12,136 bases of DNA from assembly GCA_029880425.1 (NCBI GenBank), contig JAOUOK010000012.1, positions 1-12,136 on the forward strand, given 5' to 3'. Within the stretch, counting starts at the first letter, position 1. Each line of letters opens with the position of its first letter. Source of the stretch: Gammaproteobacteria bacterium. GTDB lineage: Bacteria > Pseudomonadota > Gammaproteobacteria > UBA6429 > Thiohalophilaceae. This document shows positions 1-7,190 of the stretch, in pieces. A program made the translations under genes and the position numbers. Below the pieces are notes generated by a model. It ran no database searches, was not told where the DNA came from, and was given only the letters and a program-made list of their open reading frames with translations.

Positions 1-426
1 CACCTGGCAGTAGAATGGCTGTTACATCCCGTCATTTATATTTTACTGTTTGTTGTTATCGCTACACTCTGGGAAGTCGGTACAACGGTTGGTGAACGTT
101 TCGGTGGTTTAACAAAACTTAAAGACTGCAAAAACATTAGTCATATAGAAATTCTGGCACGCAAGCGTATTGAACGCGCTGACCTGATTGCCCGTGTCGG
201 CCCCATGCTTGGATTAATGGGTACGTTGATTCCATTAGGTCCTGGTCTTGCTGCACTTGGCCAGGGTGAATTACAAACGCTTGCCAGTGCCGTCACAGTT
301 GCTTTTGATACAACGGTACTGGGTTTACTCGCGGGCATTGCTGGTTTTGTAATTGGTCGCCTACGCCGTCGCTGGTACGACCACGTGCTGGATGAATTAG
401 ACAACGAGCTTACAAATAATGATTAA
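1..426 (+). CDS. MotA/TolQ/ExbB-family proton channel subunit (partial, 5' end outside window)
   Basis: The reading frame is open from base 1 to the TAA at 424-426 and gives the last 141 residues of an inner-membrane channel protein. Three hydrophobic stretches are visible, at about residues 8-25, 63-85 and 96-118 of the fragment. The second contains the small-residue run GPMLGLMGTLIPLGPG and the third contains AFDTTVLGLLAGIAGF. These resemble the last two helices of ExbB/TolQ, where Gly and Thr residues line the proton path. A basic RLRRR run follows the last helix, consistent with a cytoplasmic tail. In known systems such subunits form a pentamer around an ExbD/TolR/MotB partner and convert proton-motive force into work. 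The downstream gene overlaps this one by 8 bases and supplies a likely partner. Placement in front of cobO, cobB and bluB points to a cobalamin-linked role rather than flagellar or Tol function; this is inference. The first ATG in the fragment (205) is internal to the conserved core and is not the true start. Confidence 0.85.
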   Translation, partial: HLAVEWLLHPVIYILLFVVIATLWEVGTTVGERFGGLTKLKDCKNISHIEILARKRIERADLIARVGPMLGLMGTLIPLGPGLAALGQGELQTLASAVTVAFDTTVLGLLAGIAGFVIGRLRRRWYDHVLDELDNELTNND

Positions 427-742
427 GAAATTAAAACAACGTAACTGGACACGCAGTCGCTTCGACTCACAGGATGAAGAACCCCTGGGTCCTTTAGCTA
501 ACCTTGTTGATATTATGCTGGTGTTTGCCTGCGGCTTAATCGCGGCCCTGGTTGCCAGCCAGGGCGGATTAAATGAACATTTTAAACAACAAGGAACAAG
601 CATTGAAAAAGGCCAGGAGATTCCTGAAATGCCTGGTGGTATCGGTCAATCCGGAAGTGGCTATGAATCAGTTGGTAAAGTTTATCGCGACAGCAAAACA
701 GGTAAACTTATTATGATTGGAGATAAGAATGACAACAAATGA
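419..742 (+). CDS. DUF2149 family protein, ExbD-like minimal membrane subunit
   Basis: This 107-residue protein has a charged N-terminus, one membrane segment at about residues 26-46 and a hydrophilic tail of about 60 residues rich in Gly, Ser and Lys. The segment EPLGPLANLVDIMLVFACG matches what I recall of the DUF2149 signature. It also resembles the N-terminal helix of ExbD/TolR (a PLVDVMLVLL-type motif), whose single membrane Asp is needed for proton transfer; the equivalent here would be Asp31. The tail is shorter than the periplasmic domain of a true ExbD. The ATG at 419 overlaps the end of the channel-subunit gene by 8 bases and the stop overlaps the cobO start by 14 bases, so the three genes are probably translationally coupled. 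From memory, DUF2149 genes occur next to MotA/TolQ/ExbB and cobN genes in bacteria and methanogens. No function has been demonstrated that I know of. The ExbD comparison is my reading of the motif. Confidence 0.8.
   Translation: MIKKLKQRNWTRSRFDSQDEEPLGPLANLVDIMLVFACGLIAALVASQGGLNEHFKQQGTSIEKGQEIPEMPGGIGQSGSGYESVGKVYRDSKTGKLIMIGDKNDNK
719..722 (+). promoter_or_regulatory. Ribosome binding site deciding the cobO start
   Basis: A GGAG sequence lies six bases before the ATG at 729. This supports 729 as the cobO start over the in-frame TTG at 717, which has no comparable upstream signal and would add only four residues. The site lies inside the 3' end of the DUF2149 gene. Confidence 0.65.
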
Positions 743-1346
743 TGAAGCTGAACGCAGTAAACGTCATGAACAGCGTATGGCAAAGAAAAAAACCATTATC
801 GATGAAAAAATAAAAAAAGCCGATAAAGAAAAAGGTGTGATTGTGATTACCACGGGTAATGGCAAAGGTAAAAGCTCATCGGGCTTTGGCATGGTGGCAC
901 GTGCACTTGGGCACGGCATGAAAGTAGGCATTGTGCAGTTTATCAAGGGTGCAATGTCAACAGGAGAAGAAACATTCTTTCGCCGCTTTCCCGAACAAGT
1001 GGAATACCACGTCATGGGAGATGGTTTTACCTGGAACACGCAAGATCGTGAACAGGATATTAAAACTGCCTCACTTGCATGGGAAAAAGCACAACGCATG
1101 TTAAGTGATGAAAGCTACGATCTTATTCTTCTGGATGAACTCAACATCGTTTTAAAATATCAATACCTGCCGGTAGAATCGGTTATTAAAGACTTACAAA
1201 ATCGTCCCGAGATGCAACATGTTGTTATCACAGGTCGTGCAGCAAAAGATGAACTGATTGATATTGCCGATACGGTAACCCAAATGAATGATATTAAGCA
1301 TGCTTTTCGCGCCGGCATCAAGGCACAAAAAGGTATCGAGTTGTAA
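729..1346 (+). CDS. cobO: Cob(I)yrinic acid a,c-diamide adenosyltransferase, CobO/BtuR type
   Basis: This 205-residue cytoplasmic enzyme transfers the 5'-deoxyadenosyl group of ATP to cob(I)alamin precursors, making the Co-C bond of adenosylcobalamin. Visible family marks are the P-loop GNGKGKSS at residues 43-50, the GFTWNTQD corrinoid/ATP-site motif, LILLDELNI (Walker B-like), VITGR, and the C-terminal KAQKGIE ending typical of CobO/CobA/BtuR. The length matches the family. About 35 charged, Lys-rich residues precede the P-loop; this extension is common and covers the corrinoid in known structures. I chose the ATG at 729 because of its GGAG site. The gene overlaps the DUF2149 gene by 14 bases. 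The next gene, cobB, acts on the same intermediates, which fits de novo synthesis; salvage use is also possible because these enzymes accept several corrinoids. Confidence 0.96.
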   Translation: MTTNDEAERSKRHEQRMAKKKTIIDEKIKKADKEKGVIVITTGNGKGKSSSGFGMVARALGHGMKVGIVQFIKGAMSTGEETFFRRFPEQVEYHVMGDGFTWNTQDREQDIKTASLAWEKAQRMLSDESYDLILLDELNIVLKYQYLPVESVIKDLQNRPEMQHVVITGRAAKDELIDIADTVTQMNDIKHAFRAGIKAQKGIEL

Positions 1347-1364
1347 GTGAGGATTCATCCTCAC
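1347..1364 (+). other. Hairpin directly after cobO
   Basis: GTGAGGA and TCCTCAC form a perfect 7-bp stem around the tetraloop TTCA, beginning at the base after the cobO stop codon. No T-run follows, so it is not a standard intrinsic terminator. It could stabilise the upstream mRNA 3' end, mark a processing site, or pause transcription inside the operon; these roles are inferred from position only. Confidence 0.5.
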
Positions 1365-1381
1365 AAGATGTCATAATAACA

Positions 1382-1405
1382 CCCTCTTAATATTTCATTG
1401 AGGGG
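1382..1405 (+). other. Second inverted repeat in the cobO-cobB gap
   Basis: CCCTC at 1382-1386 can pair with GAGGG at 1400-1404 across a 13-base AT-rich loop, with AAT/ATT able to extend the stem inside a small bulge. It lies just upstream of the cobB start region and includes the in-frame TTG at 1398. Part of the 90-base gap may therefore be structured leader for cobB. I see no cobalamin-riboswitch core here; the gap is too short. Confidence 0.3.
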
Positions 1406-1436
1406 CACTAAGATTCTGAGCTACAAAATAACAATT

Positions 1437-2735
1437 ATGAAAAAAGCAAACCATAATCACTGCCCTGCTTTATTAATCAGCGCACCTGCATCTGGCCAGG
1501 GTAAAACCACCTTTACTGCTGCACTGGCGCGTTATCATCGTAACCAGGGGCATAATGTCCGAGTTTTTAAAACAGGTCCCGACTTTCTTGATCCCATGAT
1601 TCTTGAACAGGCATGCGGTAACCCTGTTTACCAACTGGATTTATGGATGGTAGGTGAACAGGCTTGCAAGCAACAGTTATACGAAGCTGCCGCTGATGCT
1701 GATCTTATTCTTATCGAAGGTGTCATGGGTTTATTTGATGGTAAACCCTCAAGTGCAGATCTTGCAGAACTCTTTGATATCCCGGTTCTTGCATTGATCG
1801 ATGCCAGTGCCATGGCACAAACCTTTGGTGCACTTGCCTATGGACTTGCTCACTACCGTCCTGCACTACCCTTTGCAGGTGTTGTAGCAAACAGGGTAGC
1901 CAGCCAGGGACATGGGGAAATGCTGGCTGAAAGCTTACCTGACTCCGTGAATTACTTTGGCGGACTCTTACGTAATGAAGCTATCACCTTACCTGAGCGC
2001 CATTTAGGATTAGTACAGGCAGAAGAAGTAGATGACCTTGAAAACAGGCTGAATCATGCAGCCGAGTTAATTACACAGACCAAACTCACTTCATTACCTG
2101 GAAAAGTGATTTTTGAAACTGTTAATACTCAAACAACCGAACCCTTACTAAAAAATATCAAAATAGGTATTGCTCGTGATGCTGCATTTGCCTTTATCTA
2201 TCCTGCGAATCTTGATGTCTTAAAAGAAATGAGGGCAGAGCTTATTTTCTTTTCACCGTTAACCGATAAAGCCATACCGGAAGTTGATGCAATCTGGTTA
2301 CCCGGTGGCTACCCAGAGTTACATCTCGCAGAGCTTGAGCAAAACAAGTCGATGTTTGAATCGATACAACAACATTATAACAATGATAAACCCATCCTTG
2401 CAGAATGTGGAGGTATGTTATATCTCACACAAAGCCTGACCGATAAAGAAGGCAAGAAAGCAGATATGGTTGGGCTATTACCGGCTGACGGAAAAATGCA
2501 AAGCAAGCTTGCTGGTCTCGGCATGCAACAAGCCCCATTACCCGAAGGTGACTTTACTGCACATACTTTTCACCACTCGTTACTTGAAACAGATATGGAA
2601 CCTGTTGCACATGGAGTACGTCAACGTGGCAATAATCCAGGTGAAGCGATTTACCGTAGTAAAGCATTAACGGCAACTTACCTGCATTTATATTTTTCAT
2701 CCAACACTCTGGCCACGGCTAAACTTTTCAAATAA
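1437..2735 (+). CDS. cobB: (Hydrogeno)cobyrinic acid a,c-diamide synthase, CobB/CbiA
   Basis: This 432-residue enzyme uses ATP and glutamine to amidate the a and c side chains of (hydrogeno)cobyrinic acid. The N-terminal half is a dethiobiotin-synthetase-like P-loop domain: APASGQGKTT at residues 16-25, FKTGPDFLDP, and LILIEGVMGLFDG. The C-terminal half is a class-I glutamine amidotransferase-like domain (GATase_3) with WLPGGYPELHLAEL, the nucleophile-type Cys324 in ECGGMLYL, and His417 in TYLHLYF. Family members usually have a second His where Tyr419 sits; this may be neutral. Length is normal. An in-frame TTG at 1398 would add 13 residues of poor character, and ATG 1437 puts MKK just before the P-loop strand, so I prefer 1437 although no clear Shine-Dalgarno precedes it. 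The sequence alone does not decide between CobB (aerobic) and CbiA (anaerobic) substrates; the neighbouring bluB favours an oxygen-using cell. bluB starts six bases after the stop. Confidence 0.95.
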   Translation: MKKANHNHCPALLISAPASGQGKTTFTAALARYHRNQGHNVRVFKTGPDFLDPMILEQACGNPVYQLDLWMVGEQACKQQLYEAAADADLILIEGVMGLFDGKPSSADLAELFDIPVLALIDASAMAQTFGALAYGLAHYRPALPFAGVVANRVASQGHGEMLAESLPDSVNYFGGLLRNEAITLPERHLGLVQAEEVDDLENRLNHAAELITQTKLTSLPGKVIFETVNTQTTEPLLKNIKIGIARDAAFAFIYPANLDVLKEMRAELIFFSPLTDKAIPEVDAIWLPGGYPELHLAELEQNKSMFESIQQHYNNDKPILAECGGMLYLTQSLTDKEGKKADMVGLLPADGKMQSKLAGLGMQQAPLPEGDFTAHTFHHSLLETDMEPVAHGVRQRGNNPGEAIYRSKALTATYLHLYFSSNTLATAKLFK

Positions 2736-2741
2736 TCAACT

Positions 2742-3398
2742 ATGAATAATAAACGCTACCCCGACAAAGATATTGAGGCAATTTACCGTGTGATAGAACA
2801 GCGCCGTGATATGCGACATTTTACTTCTGAGCCAATTGAGCCTGACTTGCTAAGACGTTTACTACGGGCTGCACACTTTGCACCCAGTGTAGGCTTTATG
2901 CAACCATGGCGCTTTATTCGTATAACAGACAATATCCTTCGCCAGAAAATGTATCAACTGGTTGATGAAGAACGTATTGCAACAGCCAAAGCACTAGGTA
3001 AACGTGAGGATGAATTTATGAAGCTCAAGGTGGAAGGGCTTTTAGAGTGCGCAGAAGTCCTTGTCGTGTCCTTGATGGGCGATCGTGATAAACATGTCTT
3101 TGGCCGCCGGACACTGCCAGAAATGGATCTTGCGTCAGTCTCCTGTGCTATCCAGAATATTTGGCTGGCCGCACGCGCGGAAGGAATAGGTGTGGGCTGG
3201 GTTTCAATATTTGACCCGAATAAGTTATCAAACCTCATTAATATTCCTGAAGATGGTAAACCTGTGGCCATTCTTTGTGTCGGCCATGTTGATAATTTTT
3301 ATGATAAACCTATGCTTGAAAAAGAAAACTGGGCAAAGCGACAGGAACTCGATACTGTCATATTTGAAAACCAGTGGGGGAAAATGCATAAATCATGA
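2742..3398 (+). CDS. bluB: 5,6-dimethylbenzimidazole synthase
   Basis: This 218-residue flavin enzyme of the nitroreductase-like fold uses O2 to break down reduced FMN and make 5,6-dimethylbenzimidazole, the lower axial ligand of cobalamin. Diagnostic stretches are EQRRDMRHFTSEPIEP (residues 19-34), AAHFAPSVGFMQPWRFIRI, the family-type GRRTLPEMDLASVSCAIQN, and GIGVGWVSIFDP. Asp23 and Ser155 fall where the catalytic Asp and Ser of Sinorhizobium meliloti BluB would align; I infer this by eye. These marks separate BluB from general nitroreductases. The gene starts six bases after cobB and overlaps the next gene by four (ATGA), so it sits inside the operon. Genes that activate and attach the base (cobT/cobU/cobS types) are not in the window. 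Confidence 0.94.
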   Translation: MNNKRYPDKDIEAIYRVIEQRRDMRHFTSEPIEPDLLRRLLRAAHFAPSVGFMQPWRFIRITDNILRQKMYQLVDEERIATAKALGKREDEFMKLKVEGLLECAEVLVVSLMGDRDKHVFGRRTLPEMDLASVSCAIQNIWLAARAEGIGVGWVSIFDPNKLSNLINIPEDGKPVAILCVGHVDNFYDKPMLEKENWAKRQELDTVIFENQWGKMHKS

Positions 3399-3736
3399 AA
3401 TTACAATGTATTGTAGATGCCATAGGCAAGGAGGATTATAAGAAAATCATCAAGCATGAGATTCAAAATCTTGATCCGTCTCTGTTACCCTTGCAACAAG
3501 GTCTATCTCAAAGCAGCTATGTTAGTTCAGCGCCTGTCAGTGTTGTTGTTCTCAGTACATTTGAGGAGGCTGATTTAATTCATATTAAAACCGGGATATT
3601 TTATTCCGGCATCATTGCAGGGTGTAATTGCTCTGATGATCCCTCACCTGTTGATGAACAAAATGAATATTGTGAAATTAAATTTATTATAAATAAAAAC
3701 ACCGCGGAAACCAGGCTGCTTCTATTAGATAGTTAA
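3395..3736 (+). CDS. Conserved small protein of unknown function, coupled to bluB
   Basis: This 113-residue, apparently soluble protein has no signal peptide or membrane segment. The recognisable core runs from LLPLQQGLSQSSY (about residues 30-42) through VSVVVLSTFEE and IKTGIFYSGIIAGCNC to DDPSPVDEQNEYCEIKF. Cys77 and Cys79 form a CxC pair and Cys93 follows 14 residues later, which could bind a metal or form a disulfide; Cys5 is outside the core. I have a memory of similar short proteins in beta- and gammaproteobacteria with unreliable transferase names, and I do not assign one. The start overlaps the bluB stop as ATGA, and GGGGGAAA lies about 10 bases upstream, so it is translated with bluB. 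Its position as the last gene of a cobalamin operon suggests, but does not show, a corrinoid or redox role. It resembles no Cob enzyme I know. Confidence 0.8.
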   Translation: MKLQCIVDAIGKEDYKKIIKHEIQNLDPSLLPLQQGLSQSSYVSSAPVSVVVLSTFEEADLIHIKTGIFYSGIIAGCNCSDDPSPVDEQNEYCEIKFIINKNTAETRLLLLDS

Positions 3737-3763
3737 TTGATAGTTATTCTTCAACCCTTGATA

Positions 3764-3798
3764 TTATCAGCAATATAAATTTATTAAACAGCTGATAA
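3764..3798. repeat. Inverted repeat in the convergent intergenic region
   Basis: TTATCAGC (3764-3771) and GCTGATAA (3791-3798) are perfect 8-base inverted arms around a 19-base AT-rich loop. No T-run follows in either direction, so termination by this element alone is doubtful. It may support mRNA 3' ends or be a protein site. Confidence 0.35.
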
Positions 3799-3834
3799 AA
3801 TAATACAGCACGAGTGAACTATCTTAGTCATAAA

Positions 3835-3859
3835 GCCTGTTATCAGGCGAATATTTTTT
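3835..3859 (+). terminator. Hairpin terminator at the end of the cobalamin operon
   Basis: GCCTG (3835-3839) pairs with CAGGC (3844-3848) around a TTAT loop, followed by GAATATTTTTT. This is a short but plausible intrinsic terminator, 98 bases after the last gene of the operon. On the other strand the same stem follows the kinase stop by about nine bases with only TTTAT after it, so it may also work weakly for the convergent gene. Confidence 0.5.
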
Positions 3860-6800
3860 AACTTTTCAAACTTGTTTTTACTTTCTCTAACTTCAGGATT
3901 TTATCAACAGCGGTCAAAAGAACGTTTAAATCAATTGGTTTAGTAATGTACTGATCAAAACCAGCCATTAGTCCTCGCTCGATATCCAAAGGCATGGCAT
4001 CGGCTGTTAATGCAATAATAGCAATATCCTTTGTTATTTTATTATGTTTTAAATTTTCAAGAACTTCATAACCACCCATTTTAGGCAGGTGGAGATCTAG
4101 TAAAATCAGGTCAGGTAAATATTTGTTCGCCATCTCTAAACCATCTTCACCATTAGCTGCCTTTAATAACTTGACATTTGAATGTTTTTCTAAAAATGTT
4201 TCTACAACGCGTAAATTTGCATGATTATCTTCAATATACAGTATTATTTTTTTTGTGTTTGATACTTCCTGTTCTATTTTTTTATCTTTTGAAAAACTTG
4301 CACGTTCATTTACAGCTGATAACTCTAATGAAAATATTGTTCCTTTATCAGTGGTTGACTCTAAAAATATTTCACCTCCCATCAATAATGCCAGTTGCTT
4401 TGTTAAGGCAAGGCCAATACCGGTACCTTCAATCCCGCTTTTTTCAGCACCAAGTCGATTAAAAGGTTCAAACAAATGAGAGAAGTGTTCGTGCTTTATA
4501 CCTTTCCCTGTATCTTTCACAGAAACACGTATCCGTTCCGCGAAAATATTTTCACACCTAATTTCAATTAACCCGCCTTTACAATTATATTTTGCAGCAT
4601 TTGATAATAAATTAATTAATATTTGATTAAAACGGGTGGGGTCAGCGAGTACAAGGACATTATCTTTGCATAAATTATTGGTTGTTAGTTTCATATCAAT
4701 GACAAGGGGATGTATAGACTTTAGTGCATGCTCAACAGATTCTCTTATGTTCACTGGTTGCATCAATACTTCTATCTTTCCTGATTCAATCCTGGATAAA
4801 TCAAGCAGCTCATTGATAAGTTTTAATAAGTGCTCCCCCCCCATCAAAATTTCATTAACAAATTCTTTTTGCTTTTCTGTTATATTCTCAAGGTTAAGAA
4901 CCTGGGCAAATCCCAGTATTGCATTCATTGGAGTACGTAATTCGTGAGACATGCGTGACAAAAATTTATTTTTTTCTCTGCTCGCTTCTTCAGCTATATC
5001 CCTCGCAGCTTCCAGATCCGCAGTACGTTCTTTTACTAACTCTTCAAGATTTTCCCGGTGATGCTTTAATTCAATCTCATATTCTTTACGTTCAGAAATA
5101 TCAACAATTGAACCGGACATAATTGTTGGATTATTCTCTTCATCACATTCTGCCTCACCACGTGAACGAACCCAGAGATAACTCCCGTCTTTGCAACGTA
5201 AACGCATTTCGACATCATAAACAGCTCCATTATTCAAATGCTTATCTACTGCATGCCATACTTTATCTTTATCCTCAGGATGTATCAGTTCGGTAAACGT
5301 ATCGACTTTATCTGGTAACTCTCCTGAGCTATAACCCAGCATCCCCATCCAGCGTGGTGAATAATAATTTATTCCACTTGGTATGTGCCATTCCCATAAG
5401 CCATCATTAGTACCTCTTTCCGTACGGCGATAGCGGGCTTCACTCTCACGTAAAGCTTCCTCTGCTACTTTATTACTTGTAATATCACGGTAAACAGACA
5501 ACCATACTTCACCATAAACTGGGTGAGTAAAAGTAGATACTGCGGCCCAACACCATATACTTGTGCCATCTTCTTTTATATTTTTTACTTCACCTTCCCA
5601 TTTACCTTTGCTATTTAATATATTAATAATTTCATTGATGCTATTTTCATGTTCATTCTCATGTACTGAGTTAATTTGTGAAATGTTTAACCCGACCATA
5701 TCGCCTTTTTTATAACCAAAAATGTTTTCTGCGCCAGAGTTGACATATAAAATAGAACCATTTTCTGAACTAATTAGTATTACTGCTTCAGTTAATTGCT
5801 CCAGCATCCTGGCCTGTAAACGTATGTCTTCTTCCATCGAGGCATTATCCGCTATACGCTGATGCCTGTAACGCTCAGGAAAATCAGGCTCAATTGCACC
5901 AAACTTTTCAATTATAGAAAACACTCCGGCATCATCACAATGTGATAAGTATGTATTTACAATTGCATGATGATGCTCAGGATTCATACGTACTTCACCC
6001 TGTGGCGAAGTTACCTTTATATTTTTCAATGCCTTAACTATGTCTTCACTTTCAATACTTCCTGATTCATTTGCGGCCTGGGCAAATGCTTTTACACATA
6101 AATATATACCTTCACCAAAGTTTGTTAAAATACCATTTCCATTAGGCCAGATACCGTCTACATCGGGTAAATTTTCCAGTCGATTTAAATAGGCATAATT
6201 TTCCGGAGAATCCACTGTCATAAAATAAGTGTTACTTGAATAAAAACCTTCGCGTACTTTCTTTGGCAAGGTACTGGCCATCATTTCATCATAATGCCCC
6301 ATAACAACCGCCATCTTGTCTTTCATGCCACGTTCAGTAAAACGCGTTAATAAAAGAACCTGGTCGGCTCCGGCAAAATAAGGGACAAACACATCGGGCT
6401 CAGCAACTTCGACTTTATCCAGTAGCTTATCAATTGCTTCTACCTCCAGGCCTATTGGTAAATACTCTTCCCCGGCAATTTCTCCATTTAAATTATTTAC
6501 AGCAAGCTTACAGGCATCAATTGATCCACGTGGCCACTCATAATTATTACCGGCAAAAAACATCTTTGATCCAAACTTTTCACTCATGAATGGAATCATG
6601 CGAAAAATTTGCTGGTTAGGTAGTGCAGCAAAATGAAAGAAGTAGCGACTTGAGATGCTTCCTTCATAAAAAGAAAAATTTAATAAAGGAATTTTATTCG
6701 GTTCAGCTACCTGGTAAGCAACTGCTATACGAGAGTTTGATAAAAGGTTGCCAATAATCGCTGAACATTTATGTTGCTCAACTAACTTTTTTGCAGCAAT

Positions 6801-6983
6801 GACGGCAGTATCAGGTAAGCTACCATCATCCTCAATAATAATTTCAAGTTCCTGACCTAATACACCACCATTTTCATTTATTTCCTGGCATGCGATTTGT
6901 GATGCACGTATGATTTCTGTTGCATAAAGACTAACTAAGCCCGTGATGGGTGGCATTAATCCTAACTTTACAGAATTTTTCAC
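3858..6983 (-). CDS. Hybrid sensor histidine kinase with substrate-binding-protein input domain and two PAS domains
   Basis: This 1041-residue signalling protein should sense a small molecule and autophosphorylate. Domains in order: type-1 ABC substrate-binding fold of the AmiC/UrtA/Leu-binding kind (about 4-370; VKLGLMPPITG, NENGGVLGQELEIIIEDDG); PAS (about 395-505); PAS_3-like (about 515-635, ending in DISERK); a coiled coil (about 636-672); HisKA with phospho-acceptor His680 in MSHELRTP; HATPase (N box NLLSNAAKYN, DTGKGI, GTGIGLAL; about 785-900); and a C-terminal receiver (about 914-1035) with acidic IEDN, phospho-acceptor Asp963 and Lys1015. No signal peptide or membrane helix is present, so the binding domain should face the cytoplasm. 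The start is GTG; an in-frame TAG lies 18 bases upstream and AGAGG precedes the start by 11 bases. No DNA-binding output is present, so a separate HPt or response regulator is needed. Ligand unknown; amides, urea or branched amino acids are guesses from the fold. Confidence 0.93.
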   Translation of the reverse strand: MKNSVKLGLMPPITGLVSLYATEIIRASQIACQEINENGGVLGQELEIIIEDDGSLPDTAVIAAKKLVEQHKCSAIIGNLLSNSRIAVAYQVAEPNKIPLLNFSFYEGSISSRYFFHFAALPNQQIFRMIPFMSEKFGSKMFFAGNNYEWPRGSIDACKLAVNNLNGEIAGEEYLPIGLEVEAIDKLLDKVEVAEPDVFVPYFAGADQVLLLTRFTERGMKDKMAVVMGHYDEMMASTLPKKVREGFYSSNTYFMTVDSPENYAYLNRLENLPDVDGIWPNGNGILTNFGEGIYLCVKAFAQAANESGSIESEDIVKALKNIKVTSPQGEVRMNPEHHHAIVNTYLSHCDDAGVFSIIEKFGAIEPDFPERYRHQRIADNASMEEDIRLQARMLEQLTEAVILISSENGSILYVNSGAENIFGYKKGDMVGLNISQINSVHENEHENSINEIINILNSKGKWEGEVKNIKEDGTSIWCWAAVSTFTHPVYGEVWLSVYRDITSNKVAEEALRESEARYRRTERGTNDGLWEWHIPSGINYYSPRWMGMLGYSSGELPDKVDTFTELIHPEDKDKVWHAVDKHLNNGAVYDVEMRLRCKDGSYLWVRSRGEAECDEENNPTIMSGSIVDISERKEYEIELKHHRENLEELVKERTADLEAARDIAEEASREKNKFLSRMSHELRTPMNAILGFAQVLNLENITEKQKEFVNEILMGGEHLLKLINELLDLSRIESGKIEVLMQPVNIRESVEHALKSIHPLVIDMKLTTNNLCKDNVLVLADPTRFNQILINLLSNAAKYNCKGGLIEIRCENIFAERIRVSVKDTGKGIKHEHFSHLFEPFNRLGAEKSGIEGTGIGLALTKQLALLMGGEIFLESTTDKGTIFSLELSAVNERASFSKDKKIEQEVSNTKKIILYIEDNHANLRVVETFLEKHSNVKLLKAANGEDGLEMANKYLPDLILLDLHLPKMGGYEVLENLKHNKITKDIAIIALTADAMPLDIERGLMAGFDQYITKPIDLNVLLTAVDKILKLEKVKTSLKS

Positions 6984-7057
6984 AGTGAGGATAACCTCTA
7001 TTATTTAAACAAATAACCAGCACGCCAATAACCAAGTAAATCAGTATGTTATTAAAC

Positions 7058-7085
7058 ACTATAAAGTAATCTCGAAAAATAACAA
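7058..7085 (-). promoter_or_regulatory. Candidate sigma-70 promoter for the hybrid kinase
   Basis: Read on the minus strand, TTGTTA (7080-7085) and TATAGT (7058-7063) are separated by 16 bases, with transcription predicted to start near 7050 and a leader of roughly 65 bases. The region is AT-rich, so chance matches are likely. Close to the start codon, GAGG (part of the Shine-Dalgarno) could pair with CCTC across a TTAT loop, a weak structure that might damp initiation. Confidence 0.35.
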
Positions 7086-7190
7086 ATATATGTTGTAAAT
7101 AATTGTTAACAAACAACCTTCAAATATATAGTTGGATATTCTGTACGCCTTAAAGCGTTGCAGTATTTAATTAGTTACATATTTTGAAAA

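Noticed and set aside
717..728. TTG at 717 as the cobO start
   Set aside because: The ATG at 729 has a GGAG six bases upstream and only four residues would be lost; the TTG has no comparable ribosome binding site.
764..1099. Minus-strand open frame across cobO
   Set aside because: It lies antisense to a gene with full family motifs, and its Ser/Pro/Cys-rich translation looks like a shadow frame.
1398..1436. TTG at 1398 as the cobB start
   Set aside because: It would add 13 residues without family character and lies in a potential stem; ATG 1437 gives the usual short lead into the P-loop strand.
1347..1436. Cobalamin riboswitch in the cobO-cobB gap
   Set aside because: The gap is only 90 bases and no B12-box-like conserved core was found; a cobalamin riboswitch needs much more sequence. 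One could still lie upstream of the window.
7103..7112. TTGTTAACAA palindrome as an operator
   Set aside because: It is only ten bases in very AT-rich DNA and lies outside the best promoter candidates, so chance is the simpler explanation.
6931..7116. Minus-strand 61-codon open frame over the kinase start and upstream region
   Set aside because: It overlaps the kinase start in another frame, has no family resemblance and no ribosome binding site, and consists largely of AT-rich intergenic sequence.
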